Part shown: piece after piece, positions 9,317 to 16,944 of the stretch
Layout of the letters: every line of letters begins with the position of its first letter
Position numbering within the stretch: the stretch's first letter is position 1
NCBI RefSeq assembly: GCF_015712165.1
Contig: NZ_JADPZX010000001.1
Span: 6,088,001 to 6,152,000 of the forward strand
Direction of reading: 5' to 3'
Length of the DNA: 64,000 bases
From: Streptomyces spinoverrucosus
GTDB taxonomy: Bacteria > Actinomycetota > Actinomycetes > Streptomycetales > Streptomycetaceae
Made by a program: the position numbers and the translations under genes
Notes under the pieces: model-generated
Database searches by the model: none
Told to the model about the DNA's origin: nothing
The model's input: only the letters and a program-made list of their open reading frames with translations

Positions 9317-10210
9317 ATGCGCACGCTGGTACTGCTCGCCCTCGCGGGCCTCGGAGCCCAACTCGTGGACGGCAGCCTCGGTATGGCATACGGAGTCACC
9401 TCCACGACCCTGCTTCTGGCCCTCGGCACCAACCCGGCCGCCGCGTCGGCCACGGTCCACCTCGCCGAGATCGGTACGACGCTGATGTCGGGCGCCGCGC
9501 ACTGGCGCTTCGGGAACGTGGACTGGAAGGTCGTCGTGAGGATCGGCGTGCCGGGAGCGGTCGGCGCGTTCCTCGGCGCGACGGTCCTCTCGCGCCTGTC
9601 CACGGAGGTCGCCGAGCCGGTGATGGCGCTGATCCTGCTGGGGCTCGGCCTGTACGTGATGTCCCGCTTCACCTTCCGGGGCCTGCCGAAGGGAAACCTG
9701 GGCAAGCCGTTGCGGCGCCGTTTCCTGTCCCCGCTCGGCCTGGTCGCCGGTTTCCTGGACGCGACCGGGGGAGGCGGGTGGGGTCCGGTCGGAACGCCGG
9801 CCCTGCTGGCCGGCGGGCGGATGGAGCCGCGCAAGGTGATCGGCTCCATCGACACCAGCGAGTTCCTGGTCGCGGTCGCGGCGAGCCTGGGCTTCCTGTT
9901 CTCGCTGGGGTCCCAGGGCATCGACCTCACCTGGGTGGCCGCGTTCCTCCTGGGCGGGCTGGTCGCCGCCCCGATCGCGGCCTGGCTGGTCCGCCTGCTC
10001 CCGCCCCGGGTCCTCGGCTCGGCGGTCGGCGGCCTCATCGTCGTGACCAACGTCCGCACCCTCCTGCCCGGCGGGGTGAGCACGACGGCGTACGTCGTCC
10101 TGTACGCGCTGTGGGCGGCGGCGGTGGCGTACTCGATCCGCGCCCACCTGAAGGAGAGGGCGACGGAAACGGCACCCTCACCCCGCGAGGAGACCGTGCC
10201 GGTGCCGTGA
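9317..10210 (+). CDS. TauE/SafE-family membrane transporter
   Basis: Integral membrane protein of 297 aa with repeated hydrophobic segments and the family feature of two related halves: GLGAQLVDGSLGMAYGVTST near the N-terminus and VAGFLDATGGGGWGPVGTPA in the middle. The family exports or imports sulfite, sulfonates or other small anions; the substrate here is unknown. The ATG at 9317 is chosen because the hydrophobic segment starts at once; a TTG at 9293 is possible. It stands alone, divergent from the sigma remnant and crtY. Confidence 0.88.
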   Translation: MRTLVLLALAGLGAQLVDGSLGMAYGVTSTTLLLALGTNPAAASATVHLAEIGTTLMSGAAHWRFGNVDWKVVVRIGVPGAVGAFLGATVLSRLSTEVAEPVMALILLGLGLYVMSRFTFRGLPKGNLGKPLRRRFLSPLGLVAGFLDATGGGGWGPVGTPALLAGGRMEPRKVIGSIDTSEFLVAVAASLGFLFSLGSQGIDLTWVAAFLLGGLVAAPIAAWLVRLLPPRVLGSAVGGLIVVTNVRTLLPGGVSTTAYVVLYALWAAAVAYSIRAHLKERATETAPSPREETVPVP

Positions 10211-10230
10211 CCGACACGGTCGCCTATGGC

Positions 10231-10419
10231 TCAGGAGCCCTGCGCGATACGGGAGATGAAGCCGACCCAGGCCTCGGGGGAGAGGGTCAGCTGGGGGCCG
10301 GGGGTGTGCTTGGAGTCGCGTACGTGGATGGTGGTGGGGCAGGTGGCTACCTCGACGCAGTCGCCGGAACCGCTGCTGCTGTAGCTCGACTTGAACCAGG
10401 TCAGCTCGCTGGTGCTCAT
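10231..10419 (-). CDS. DUF397 small protein
   Basis: 62-aa protein with the DUF397 signature: LTWFKSSYSSSGSGDCVEVA and VRDSKHTPGPQLTLSPEAW. In Streptomyces such proteins are partners of an adjacent XRE regulator, and the ATG here overlaps the regulator's stop codon (ATGA). Related pairs such as WhiJ/BldB act in development. Its own biochemical role is unknown; a toxin/antitoxin-like or co-regulator role has been suggested for the family. Confidence 0.92.
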   Translation of the reverse strand: MSTSELTWFKSSYSSSGSGDCVEVATCPTTIHVRDSKHTPGPQLTLSPEAWVGFISRIAQGS

Positions 10420-11267
10420 AAGGATCCTCGCATCCGCTGCAACAGGCTCACGGAGTCTTCGAGGGAGAGAGCCTGCACACGCATCCTGGCATATCGCCTC
10501 TGGAGCACGCTCACCACCTTCGAGTCAGAGATGAGCTGACCGCATTCGGGGCCCTCGATGTAGGCGAACCACTTGTTCTCGGGGGTCTCCAGCAACTGCA
10601 TGGGGCCGTGGAGCCCGGCATGCGACTCCCGCACCAACGGCATGATCTGGATCTCGACGTTGCGCAGTGCGGACATCTCCAGTACGTGCTCGATGAGTTC
10701 CCGCGTGACGTCCACACCGCCCGTGCACCGCCGGAACAGGTGCTCCTCAAGGACGAAGCCGAACGCGGTGTTGGGCAGTTCCCGCAGTAGCCGCTGCCGT
10801 TCGGCGCGCGCTTGCCACTGGGCCTCGATCTGCTCGTCGGTCAGCGGCGGCCATTCGTCGACGAACAGCTGACGGGCGTAGGCCTCCGTCTGCAGCAACC
10901 CCGGAATCAGTCGGCACTCGTACGTGCACAGCGTGATCGCCGTCTTCTCCAGCCGCGCCCACCGCCGAAACCACGCCGCCAGACCAGGCTGCCGAGCCAG
11001 ATGTTTCGCCGCCTTTTGGAGCGCCCCGGTATTCCCAAGCACCGGCTCCGACCGTTCCGGGAACGTCGGATCGGGCATCCGTCGCCCCAACTCCACCGAA
11101 GCCACCATGTGCTTGGAGAGCCCCACCAGGTCTCCGAACTCCTCCCGGCTCAGCCCCGCGTGCTCCCGCAACGCCTGAACGACCGCCCCGAACGTCCGCA
11201 GACTGTCCGATGATTCCGGCTCGCCACCCTGCCCCGTACCGCTCACGCCATAGCCCATGGCAGACAC
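10416..11267 (-). CDS. XRE-family regulator with DUF5753
   Basis: 283-aa DNA-binding protein. The helix-turn-helix lies at about residues 26-70 (VVQALREHAGLSREEFGDLV then HMVASVELGRRMPDP), and the C-terminal DUF5753 includes LIPGLLQTEAYARQLF and the block EIQIMPLVRESHAGLHGPMQ. The start at 11267 (MSAMGYG) could instead be the ATG nine bases downstream. Co-translated with the DUF397 gene and divergent from an ATPase gene, with a perfect 10-bp inverted repeat just upstream that may be its own operator. Confidence 0.93.
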   Translation of the reverse strand: MSAMGYGVSGTGQGGEPESSDSLRTFGAVVQALREHAGLSREEFGDLVGLSKHMVASVELGRRMPDPTFPERSEPVLGNTGALQKAAKHLARQPGLAAWFRRWARLEKTAITLCTYECRLIPGLLQTEAYARQLFVDEWPPLTDEQIEAQWQARAERQRLLRELPNTAFGFVLEEHLFRRCTGGVDVTRELIEHVLEMSALRNVEIQIMPLVRESHAGLHGPMQLLETPENKWFAYIEGPECGQLISDSKVVSVLQRRYARMRVQALSLEDSVSLLQRMRGSL

Positions 11268-11280
11268 CTCCCGCGCATAT

Positions 11281-11341
11281 GGTCACGGGCGGTCACAAGT
11301 ACCGTCCAGCCCGTGACCGCGTACGCTCGCGCAGCGTACGC
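11281..11341. promoter_or_regulatory. Divergent intergenic region with inverted and direct repeats
   Basis: GGTCACGGGC at 11281-11290 and its exact complement GCCCGTGACC at 11309-11318 form a perfect 10-bp inverted repeat with an 18-nt spacer. Next to it the self-complementary octamer GCGTACGC occurs twice, at 11319-11326 and 11334-11341. The region separates the XRE regulator (minus) from the HATPase (plus), so these are candidate operators for the XRE protein (inference). Confidence 0.5.
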
Positions 11342-11387
11342 GCCGCCGACCTGGAGAATTGGCGTGCGCAGCCGCCAGATTGGGCGC

Positions 11388-11840
11388 ATGACAGCGCCTT
11401 CCGCCCCACAAAACCCGGTTACCGTACGTGTGTTCACCCAGCGCCTGAGTGCAACGCCCCGAGGCGCACGCCTCGCCCGGTACCTCGCCCTGGATCAACT
11501 CCGCGCTTGGGGCGTCCCGTACGACTCCGACACCGCCCAGGCCACCGCAGTGATCGTCGCCGAACTCGCCGCCAACGCTGTCACGCACGGCCGCGTCCCC
11601 GGCAGGGACTTCGAGCTGCGTCTCTCCCTGGTGCCGGGCAGCGTCCGCGTCGAGGTCACCGACATCCGCACGGAACCCCGCCCCCAGGCTCCCGTCGCCG
11701 TACCCCCACCCCAGCCGCTGGCCGAAACGGGCCGTGGCATGCTCCTCGTCGACGCGCTGGCCGCCCGCTGGGAGGTGCTGGACCGGGAACCGCCACCCGG
11801 AAAGATCGTCCGCGCCGAGATCGACCTGTCGCGGCCGTAG
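11388..11840 (+). CDS. Anti-sigma-factor-like ATP-binding protein (HATPase)
   Basis: 150-aa GHKL-type ATPase domain of the RsbW/SpoIIAB kind without a histidine-kinase phosphoacceptor. The N-box is VAELAANAVTHG (about residues 61-72), the G1-like loop EVTDIR, and the G2 box ETGRGMLLVDALAARWEV. The ATG at 11388 is chosen; earlier in-frame starts add non-family sequence. Together with the divergent XRE and DUF397 genes it forms the abaA/whiJ-like trio common in Streptomyces. Its sigma-factor partner is not identified. Confidence 0.88.
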   Translation: MTAPSAPQNPVTVRVFTQRLSATPRGARLARYLALDQLRAWGVPYDSDTAQATAVIVAELAANAVTHGRVPGRDFELRLSLVPGSVRVEVTDIRTEPRPQAPVAVPPPQPLAETGRGMLLVDALAARWEVLDREPPPGKIVRAEIDLSRP

Positions 11841-11878
11841 AACATCGCCCGTCCGCTCACGAACACCCGAAAGCGATC

Positions 11879-12187
11879 ATGCTTCTCTCACTCCTCCCGA
11901 CGCGGCAGGGGCCGCGTTTCGCACTTCTGGAATCCGGCGTGACGCTCTTCGCCGCCCTCTGCTGGAAAGTGCTCGCTTTCGCGATGTACGCGGAGGGCTA
12001 CGACCTCGACGAGAGCGCGCCGGTCCAGGTGACGGGCGACGAGGACATCGCGGCCCTGGCTCTGCTGTTCGGCCTGTCGGTCCCCGTGTCCGCTGGTGGG
12101 CTGGAGGATCTGACCCGGCGATCGTTGTTCGCCGCATGGCACACACCTTGCCCGCGCATGTCACGGTCAGTCACAAGCTCCCGGTGA
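11879..12187 (+). CDS. Hypothetical protein, 102 aa
   Basis: Open frame from ATG 11879 beginning MLLSLLPTRQGPRFALLESG, with codon third positions rich in G/C through the first 75 codons, which suggests real coding sequence. It contains GYDLDESAPVQVTGDEDIAA and no recognised domain. The last 20 residues (after SAGGLEDL) lose the codon bias, so the gene may have a frameshifted or truncated end. It starts 38 nt after the HATPase stop and may share its transcript. The ribosome site is weak. Confidence 0.4.
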   Translation: MLLSLLPTRQGPRFALLESGVTLFAALCWKVLAFAMYAEGYDLDESAPVQVTGDEDIAALALLFGLSVPVSAGGLEDLTRRSLFAAWHTPCPRMSRSVTSSR

Positions 12188-12513
12188 ACGTGCACCGGAA
12201 CATGACTTGAAGTAGTCGCCTATCGTGTCGCCGGCCGCGTCCGTCCGGGGGATTCCTCCGCGCCTCGTTGTCACTGCGGCTTGACTCAGAGGCGCGTTGA
12301 TCTGCCCGTTTACGTCAATTGGGGGGGCGTGCGGGAGCGCGCGATCCCGAGTTATCCACTGTGCGCGCCTCCCGTGTTCATTACTCAACGTGATCGATGT
12401 CCTGATACTCCTGTGCACAAGCCGTGACGCTGCGTGATGACGGCAGTTCTGTCGTGCCCGTCATTTCGTGAGTCGTCCTTCGCGTCCCAGGAAAAGCAGG
12501 AAAGAGGAAGATC
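12188..12513. other. Non-coding leader before the encapsulin operon
   Basis: About 325 bases without a supportable gene. They are less GC-rich than the surrounding coding sequence and presumably hold the promoter of the encapsulin/2-methylisoborneol operon. A purine-rich ribosome site (GAAAGAGGAAGATC) sits directly before the ATG at 12514. No clear -35/-10 pair or operator could be picked with confidence. Confidence 0.5.
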
Positions 12514-13953
12514 ATGCCGATCAAGGCGGCGAAAGCCCCGTCGGAGACCGATGCGCCGCAACAGGGTGAGCAGCAGGAACAGCTGCAGAGCCTCAGCACC
12601 GCCGCAGCGCGCAATCTGGCCACCACCACCAAGTCCGAACCCCAGATGCAGGGGATCAGCTCGCGCTGGCTGACCCGGATGCTGCCGTGGGTGAACGTGC
12701 CGGGCGCGGTCTACCGCGTCAACCGCCGGCTCTCCTACACCCTGGGCGACGGCCGGGTGTCCTTCGTGAAGACCGGCGCGAAAGTCCAGGTCGTGCCGGA
12801 GGAACTCGGCGAACTGCCATTGCTGCGCGGTTTCCAGGACGGCGGCGCGCTCGGCGCGCTGGCCGAGAAGTTCACGCAGAGGGAGTTCGAGCCGGGCCAG
12901 GTCATCGTGCAGGCGGGCCGCAAGGCGGACCACGTGTACCTGATCGCGCACGGCAAGGTGGAGAAGATCACCGAGGGGCCGTACGGCGACGAGGCGGTCC
13001 TCGGGCTGATGGCCGACGGGGACGCCTTCGGCGGCCATGTGCTCGCCGGGGCGGACAAGAAATGGGAGTTCACGGCTCGTGCCGCGACGCAGACGACGGT
13101 TCTCGCGCTGCCGATGTCGGCGTACAAGGCGGTCGCCGAGCGGCACCAGGCGCTGCGCGACCACGTGCGGCGGATCAGCTTGAACGGATACCAGAAGGTG
13201 AACAAGTCCGGCGAGGTGGACATCGAGCTGACCTCGGGGCACCGGGGCGAGGCGACGCTGACGCAGACCTTCGCCGACTACGAACTCACCCCGCGCGAAT
13301 ACGAGTTGAGTGTGGCTCAGACGGTGCTGCGGGTGCACAGCCGGGTCGCCGACCTCTACAACGAGCCGATGAACCAGACGCAGCAGCAGCTGCGGCTGAC
13401 CATCGAGGCGCTGCGTGAGCGGCAGGAGTACGAGCTGGTCAACAACGAGGACTTCGGCATGCTCCACAACGCCGACTTCGACCAGCGCATCTCCACGTAC
13501 TCCGGCCCGCCCACCCCCGACGACCTGGACGAGCTGCTGACCATGCGGCGCAAGACCCGCTGCCTGCTTGCCCACCCCAAGGCCATCGCCGCGTTCGGCC
13601 GGGAGTGCAACCGGCGGGGTATCTACTTCGGCGGCGTCGAACTGCACGGAAACCACCTGCCCGCCTGGCGTGGGGTGCCGCTGCTGCCGTGCAGCAAGAT
13701 CCCGATCAGCAAGCAGGGCACGTCGTCGATCATCGCCATGCGCACGGGAGAGGACGACCAGGGCGTGATCGGCCTCTACCAGACGGGCATCCCGGACGAG
13801 GTGGAGCCCGGACTGAACGTGCGTTTCATGGGCATCGACGAGAAGGCGATCATTTCGTACCTGGTCAGCACCTACTACTCGGCGGCGGTGTTGGTGCCGG
13901 ACGCGCTCGGCATCCTGGAGAACGTCGAGGTCGCCCGCACGAACGGGAGCTGA
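12514..13953 (+). CDS. cnb: Family 2B encapsulin shell protein with cyclic-nucleotide-binding domain (EshA/Cnb)
   Basis: 479-aa shell protein with an HK97-type phage-capsid fold into which a cNMP-binding domain is inserted at about residues 115-215 ([20 protein letters not shown], then [20 protein letters not shown]). The first 45 residues are a glutamine/alanine-rich arm. Capsid-like sequence resumes after residue 225 and ends with [20 protein letters not shown]. Known relatives are EshA of S. griseus and the cnb gene of 2-methylisoborneol operons; family 2B encapsulins self-assemble into nanocompartments. It starts the operon, only five bases before the terpene cyclase, which points to that enzyme as cargo. 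Confidence 0.93.
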   Translation: MPIKAAKAPSETDAPQQGEQQEQLQSLSTAAARNLATTTKSEPQMQGISSRWLTRMLPWVNVPGAVYRVNRRLSYTLGDGRVSFVKTGAKVQVVPEELGELPLLRGFQDGGALGALAEKFTQREFEPGQVIVQAGRKADHVYLIAHGKVEKITEGPYGDEAVLGLMADGDAFGGHVLAGADKKWEFTARAATQTTVLALPMSAYKAVAERHQALRDHVRRISLNGYQKVNKSGEVDIELTSGHRGEATLTQTFADYELTPREYELSVAQTVLRVHSRVADLYNEPMNQTQQQLRLTIEALRERQEYELVNNEDFGMLHNADFDQRISTYSGPPTPDDLDELLTMRRKTRCLLAHPKAIAAFGRECNRRGIYFGGVELHGNHLPAWRGVPLLPCSKIPISKQGTSSIIAMRTGEDDQGVIGLYQTGIPDEVEPGLNVRFMGIDEKAIISYLVSTYYSAAVLVPDALGILENVEVARTNGS

Positions 13954-13958
13954 CGACA

Positions 13959-15326
13959 GTGTCGTTGATCTCCCGGGCCACCGCGCCCGCGGCTGGCCAC
14001 GACGTGGCGGAGCTGGTGCGCGGCCTGCTGTCGGCGGGTGCGGCCGCGTCGCCACACCCGCCGTCCGCCGCGAAGGCGTCGCGCGGACCACGGCTGCCGT
14101 CCGCCCCCACGGGGCTCGGCACGTCCGCCGCCCGGATCGGCCTCGGTCCCGGCGCATCGCGGGATCTCTCCGCCCGGACGGGCTCCGCCGCGGTTCCTGT
14201 GAACGCACCCTCCCTCCCGCTGCCGTCCCCGTCCCCGCCGTCGCCGTCCCGGGCGACCGCTCACCCGTCGGCGCCCGTGCTGCCGCCCGGCCCCACCGGG
14301 CAGGGCACGTCCGCCGCCCGCCTGAGCACCGCCGTGCGCCCCCGCACGGAGTCGGCCCCGGCGGACCCTCACCGCGAGCTCCACTGCCCGCCCGCCGTGC
14401 GCGACGACCCCGCCCTGGGCGAGACGGTCACCGAGCGGCTGGTCGAGTGGGCCGAGGAGATCGGTATCTACCCCGGCCAGCTCGACAAGATCCGCAAGGC
14501 GGACTTCGGACGGCTGATCATGCTCGCCCATCCCGAGTCGGACGACCCCGACCGGCTGCTGGCGGCAGCCAAGTGCGCGCTGTCGGAGTGGGCGGTGGAC
14601 GACCACTACGTGGACGGTGAAGTGGAACGGGCCCGGCACGACCTGCTCGGGCAGCGCCTCGCGATCGCCCACTCCGTGATCGACCAGGCCCACTTGCCGC
14701 TCTCGTACGCACCCCGGCTGGAGGAGGTCGTCCGGGCGGACCCGGTCATGCGGGCCCTGCGCGACTCCCTCGACAACCTGGCCGGATACGCGACCACCAC
14801 ACAGGTGCGCCGGCTCCGCCACGAGCTGGCGATCATGTTCGTGGCCTACAACCAGGAAGGCGTGTGGCACACGGCGGGGCAGCGACCGCCGGTCTGGGAG
14901 TTCCTGATGCACCGGCACGAGAACAGCTTCGTGCCGTGCATGGTGCTTGTCGACGCCGTCGCCGGCTACGAGGTCCCGATGGCCGAGTTCTCCGACCCGC
15001 GGGTGCGCCGGGCGTTCACTATGGCCGGCTCGGCGAGCGTGATCGTCAACGACCTCTACTCCATGGGCAAGGAGGACCCGACGGACTTCAGCCTCCCCCG
15101 GCTGATCGCCGTCGAGGACGAGTGCTCCCTGGAAGAGGCCGTGGACCGCACGGTCGAGATCCACAACGAGCTGATGCACACCTTCGAGGCCGAAGCCGCC
15201 GTCCTGGCCGCCGCCGGCTCCCCGGAACTGCGCCGCTTCCTGGCCGGAACCTGGGCCTGGCTCGGCGGCAGCCGCGAGTGGCACGCGGGCAGCGCCCGCT
15301 ACCACAGCGCCGCGGACGCCGTCTGA
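13959..15326 (+). CDS. tpc: 2-methylisoborneol synthase (terpene cyclase), encapsulin cargo
   Basis: Class I terpene synthase, 455 aa, cyclising 2-methyl-geranyl diphosphate to 2-methylisoborneol, the earthy odorant. The metal-binding motifs are DDHYVDGE at residues 214-221 and NDLYSMGKE at 364-372. The first 135 residues are a disordered Pro/Ala/Ser-rich arm holding two near-identical motifs, LPSAPTGLGTSAARI (46-60) and LPPGPTGQGTSAARL (108-122), probably the encapsulin-loading signals. The GTG at 13959 follows the shell gene by five bases and has GGGAG upstream; the frame is open earlier but overlaps the shell gene. Confidence 0.95.
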   Translation: MSLISRATAPAAGHDVAELVRGLLSAGAAASPHPPSAAKASRGPRLPSAPTGLGTSAARIGLGPGASRDLSARTGSAAVPVNAPSLPLPSPSPPSPSRATAHPSAPVLPPGPTGQGTSAARLSTAVRPRTESAPADPHRELHCPPAVRDDPALGETVTERLVEWAEEIGIYPGQLDKIRKADFGRLIMLAHPESDDPDRLLAAAKCALSEWAVDDHYVDGEVERARHDLLGQRLAIAHSVIDQAHLPLSYAPRLEEVVRADPVMRALRDSLDNLAGYATTTQVRRLRHELAIMFVAYNQEGVWHTAGQRPPVWEFLMHRHENSFVPCMVLVDAVAGYEVPMAEFSDPRVRRAFTMAGSASVIVNDLYSMGKEDPTDFSLPRLIAVEDECSLEEAVDRTVEIHNELMHTFEAEAAVLAAAGSPELRRFLAGTWAWLGGSREWHAGSARYHSAADAV

Positions 15327-15371
15327 GCACGTCCCGTCACCCCCACCTCTCGAGTAAGGACCTCTCCTCCC

Positions 15372-16247
15372 ATGTCCAAGATCTCCACCCAGATGGAAAG
15401 CATCGCCATGCACGACGTACTGCGCACCGACTACCAGAAGTCGGTCGCGGACTACTGGAACAAGGAGAAGGACCCCGTCAACATCCGCCTCGGAGAGGTC
15501 GACGGGCTCTACCACCACCACTACGGACTCGGCGACTGGGACCCGTCCGTCCTGACCGGCCCGAACGACACGCGTGAGCAGCGCATCATCGAGGAGCTGC
15601 ACCGCCTGGAGACCGCCCAGGCCGAGGTGCTCCTCGACCACCTCGGCGACATCCGCCCGGACGACCGGCTGCTGGACGCCGGCTCCGGCCGCGGCGGCAC
15701 CAGCTTCATGGCCCACGCCCGCTTCGGCTGTCACGTGGACGGCGTCAGCATCTCCGAGCAGCAGGTCGACTTCGCCAACGCCCAGGCGGCGCAGCGCAAA
15801 GTGACCGACAAGGTCCGCTTCCACTTCCGCAACATGCTGGACACCAGCATGGACTCCGGATCGCGCCGGGCCATCTGGACCAACGAGACGACGATGTACG
15901 TCGACCTGTTCGAACTCTTCGCGGAGTTCGCCCGCCTGCTGGAGTACGGCGGCCGGTACGTCTGCATCACCGGCTGCTCCAACGACGTGACCGGCATGCG
16001 GTCCAAGGCCGTCAGCAGGATCGACGAGCACTACACCTGCAACATCCACCCACGCAGCGAGTACTTCAAGGCGCTCGCCGCCAACAACCTGGTACCCATC
16101 CAGGTCGTCGACCTGACCCCGGACACCATCCCGTACTGGGAACTGCGCGCCAAGTCGTCCGTCGCCACCGGTATCGAGGACCCTTTCCTCGCGGCGTACA
16201 AGGAAGGCAGCTTCCACTACCTCCTCATCGCGGCCGACCGCATCTGA
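15372..16247 (+). CDS. mtf: Geranyl diphosphate 2-C-methyltransferase
   Basis: 291-aa SAM-dependent enzyme that methylates C2 of geranyl diphosphate to give the non-canonical C11 substrate of the adjacent cyclase. The SAM loop LLDAGSGRGGTSF lies at about residues 100-112, with the upstream segment GLYHHHYGLGDWD typical of this subgroup. It sits 45 nt after the cyclase with a good ribosome site (AGTAAGGACC). Third gene of the shell-cyclase-methyltransferase operon. Confidence 0.95.
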   Translation: MSKISTQMESIAMHDVLRTDYQKSVADYWNKEKDPVNIRLGEVDGLYHHHYGLGDWDPSVLTGPNDTREQRIIEELHRLETAQAEVLLDHLGDIRPDDRLLDAGSGRGGTSFMAHARFGCHVDGVSISEQQVDFANAQAAQRKVTDKVRFHFRNMLDTSMDSGSRRAIWTNETTMYVDLFELFAEFARLLEYGGRYVCITGCSNDVTGMRSKAVSRIDEHYTCNIHPRSEYFKALAANNLVPIQVVDLTPDTIPYWELRAKSSVATGIEDPFLAAYKEGSFHYLLIAADRI

Positions 16248-16340
16248 CCCCCACCCGCCCTCACGGGAAGCAGCGGACGGAGCGCGGGCGCACACTGGAA
16301 GCAGAAGGCCAGGTGTCACGAGTCGATCGTGGAGGTGACC

Positions 16341-16772
16341 ATGAGCAGGCTTGAAGAGCATGTCGACGTCGGAGTCCCGATCGACAAGGCCTGGGACAGC
16401 CTGCACCGGGTGGAGGACTACCCGCGCTTCGTGGCAGGACTGCGTGACGCCCGCGCGGAGGCGGGCGGCCGAGCCCATCTGGACGTCGAGGCCGGCGGCC
16501 GGACCCGGGAACTCGACGCCGAGCTGTCCGACCGCGGTGGGGAACGCGTGATGGAGTGGCACACCACGAGCGCCCCCGAGCTGACGGGGTCCTTCTCGCT
16601 GCAGCCGATCGACCGGAATCACACCCGGGTCCAGGCGAGGATCGAGTACGACGCCGCCGCCGTCCGTGAGACCTTCGGCGGACCGAAGGGATTCGCCCAG
16701 GTCAACGCGATCGAGCGGCTCGTCCGCAGCGATCTGGAGCAGTTCAAGGAGTACGTGGAACAAGGGCGGTAA
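16341..16772 (+). CDS. SRPBCC (polyketide cyclase/dehydrase-like) protein
   Basis: 143-aa START/Bet v1-like hydrophobic-pocket protein, seen in EEHVDVGVPIDKAWDSLHRV at the start and LTGSFSLQPIDRNHTRVQAR in the second half, ending with a C-terminal helix. The ATG at 16341 has GGAGGTG eight bases upstream. It follows the methyltransferase by 93 nt with no terminator between them, and the operon's terminator comes only after it, so it may be a fourth member of the 2-methylisoborneol operon (inference). Function unknown. Confidence 0.85.
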   Translation: MSRLEEHVDVGVPIDKAWDSLHRVEDYPRFVAGLRDARAEAGGRAHLDVEAGGRTRELDAELSDRGGERVMEWHTTSAPELTGSFSLQPIDRNHTRVQARIEYDAAAVRETFGGPKGFAQVNAIERLVRSDLEQFKEYVEQGR

Positions 16773-16786
16773 TTCCCCCTGCGCAG

Positions 16787-16823
16787 GTGTGCGCGGTCCA
16801 TCACGATGATGGACCGCGCACAC
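16787..16823 (+). terminator. Strong stem-loop ending the 2-MIB operon
   Basis: A perfect 17-bp inverted repeat: arm 16787-16803, three-base loop CGA, arm 16807-16823. It starts 14 nt after the SRPBCC stop codon. There is no T-tract, which is usual for Streptomyces terminators. Confidence 0.85.
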
Positions 16824-16915
16824 GTGTGTGATCAGCAGGGCTGCGTGGTGCGGCTGCGCGGGCCATTGACGCGCAAGCGGTTCGATTCTACGGTCCCGTT
16901 CGCAGTGACGATCGT

Positions 16916-16933
16916 TGTTCGATATCTAGAACA
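16916..16933 (+). promoter_or_regulatory. Operator-like inverted repeat TGTTC-N8-GAACA
   Basis: TGTTCGATATCTAGAACA, a perfect 5-bp inverted repeat with an 8-nt centre, ends 11 bases before the GTG of the first GH43 gene. It resembles the GTTCG..ATTTCG elements before the 322-aa gene (32408) and the dehydratase gene (34711), which suggests one repressor acts on all (inference). Confidence 0.5.
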
Positions 16934-16944
16934 GGAGCGTTCAC

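Noticed and set aside
12385..14208. A 607-codon minus-strand open frame opposite the encapsulin gene
   Set aside because: Antisense shadow of the encapsulin gene; no ribosome site or domain.
13875..16823. A 982-codon open frame on the minus strand opposite the terpene operon
   Set aside because: It mirrors three well-identified plus-strand genes and has no family features; it is an effect of high GC.
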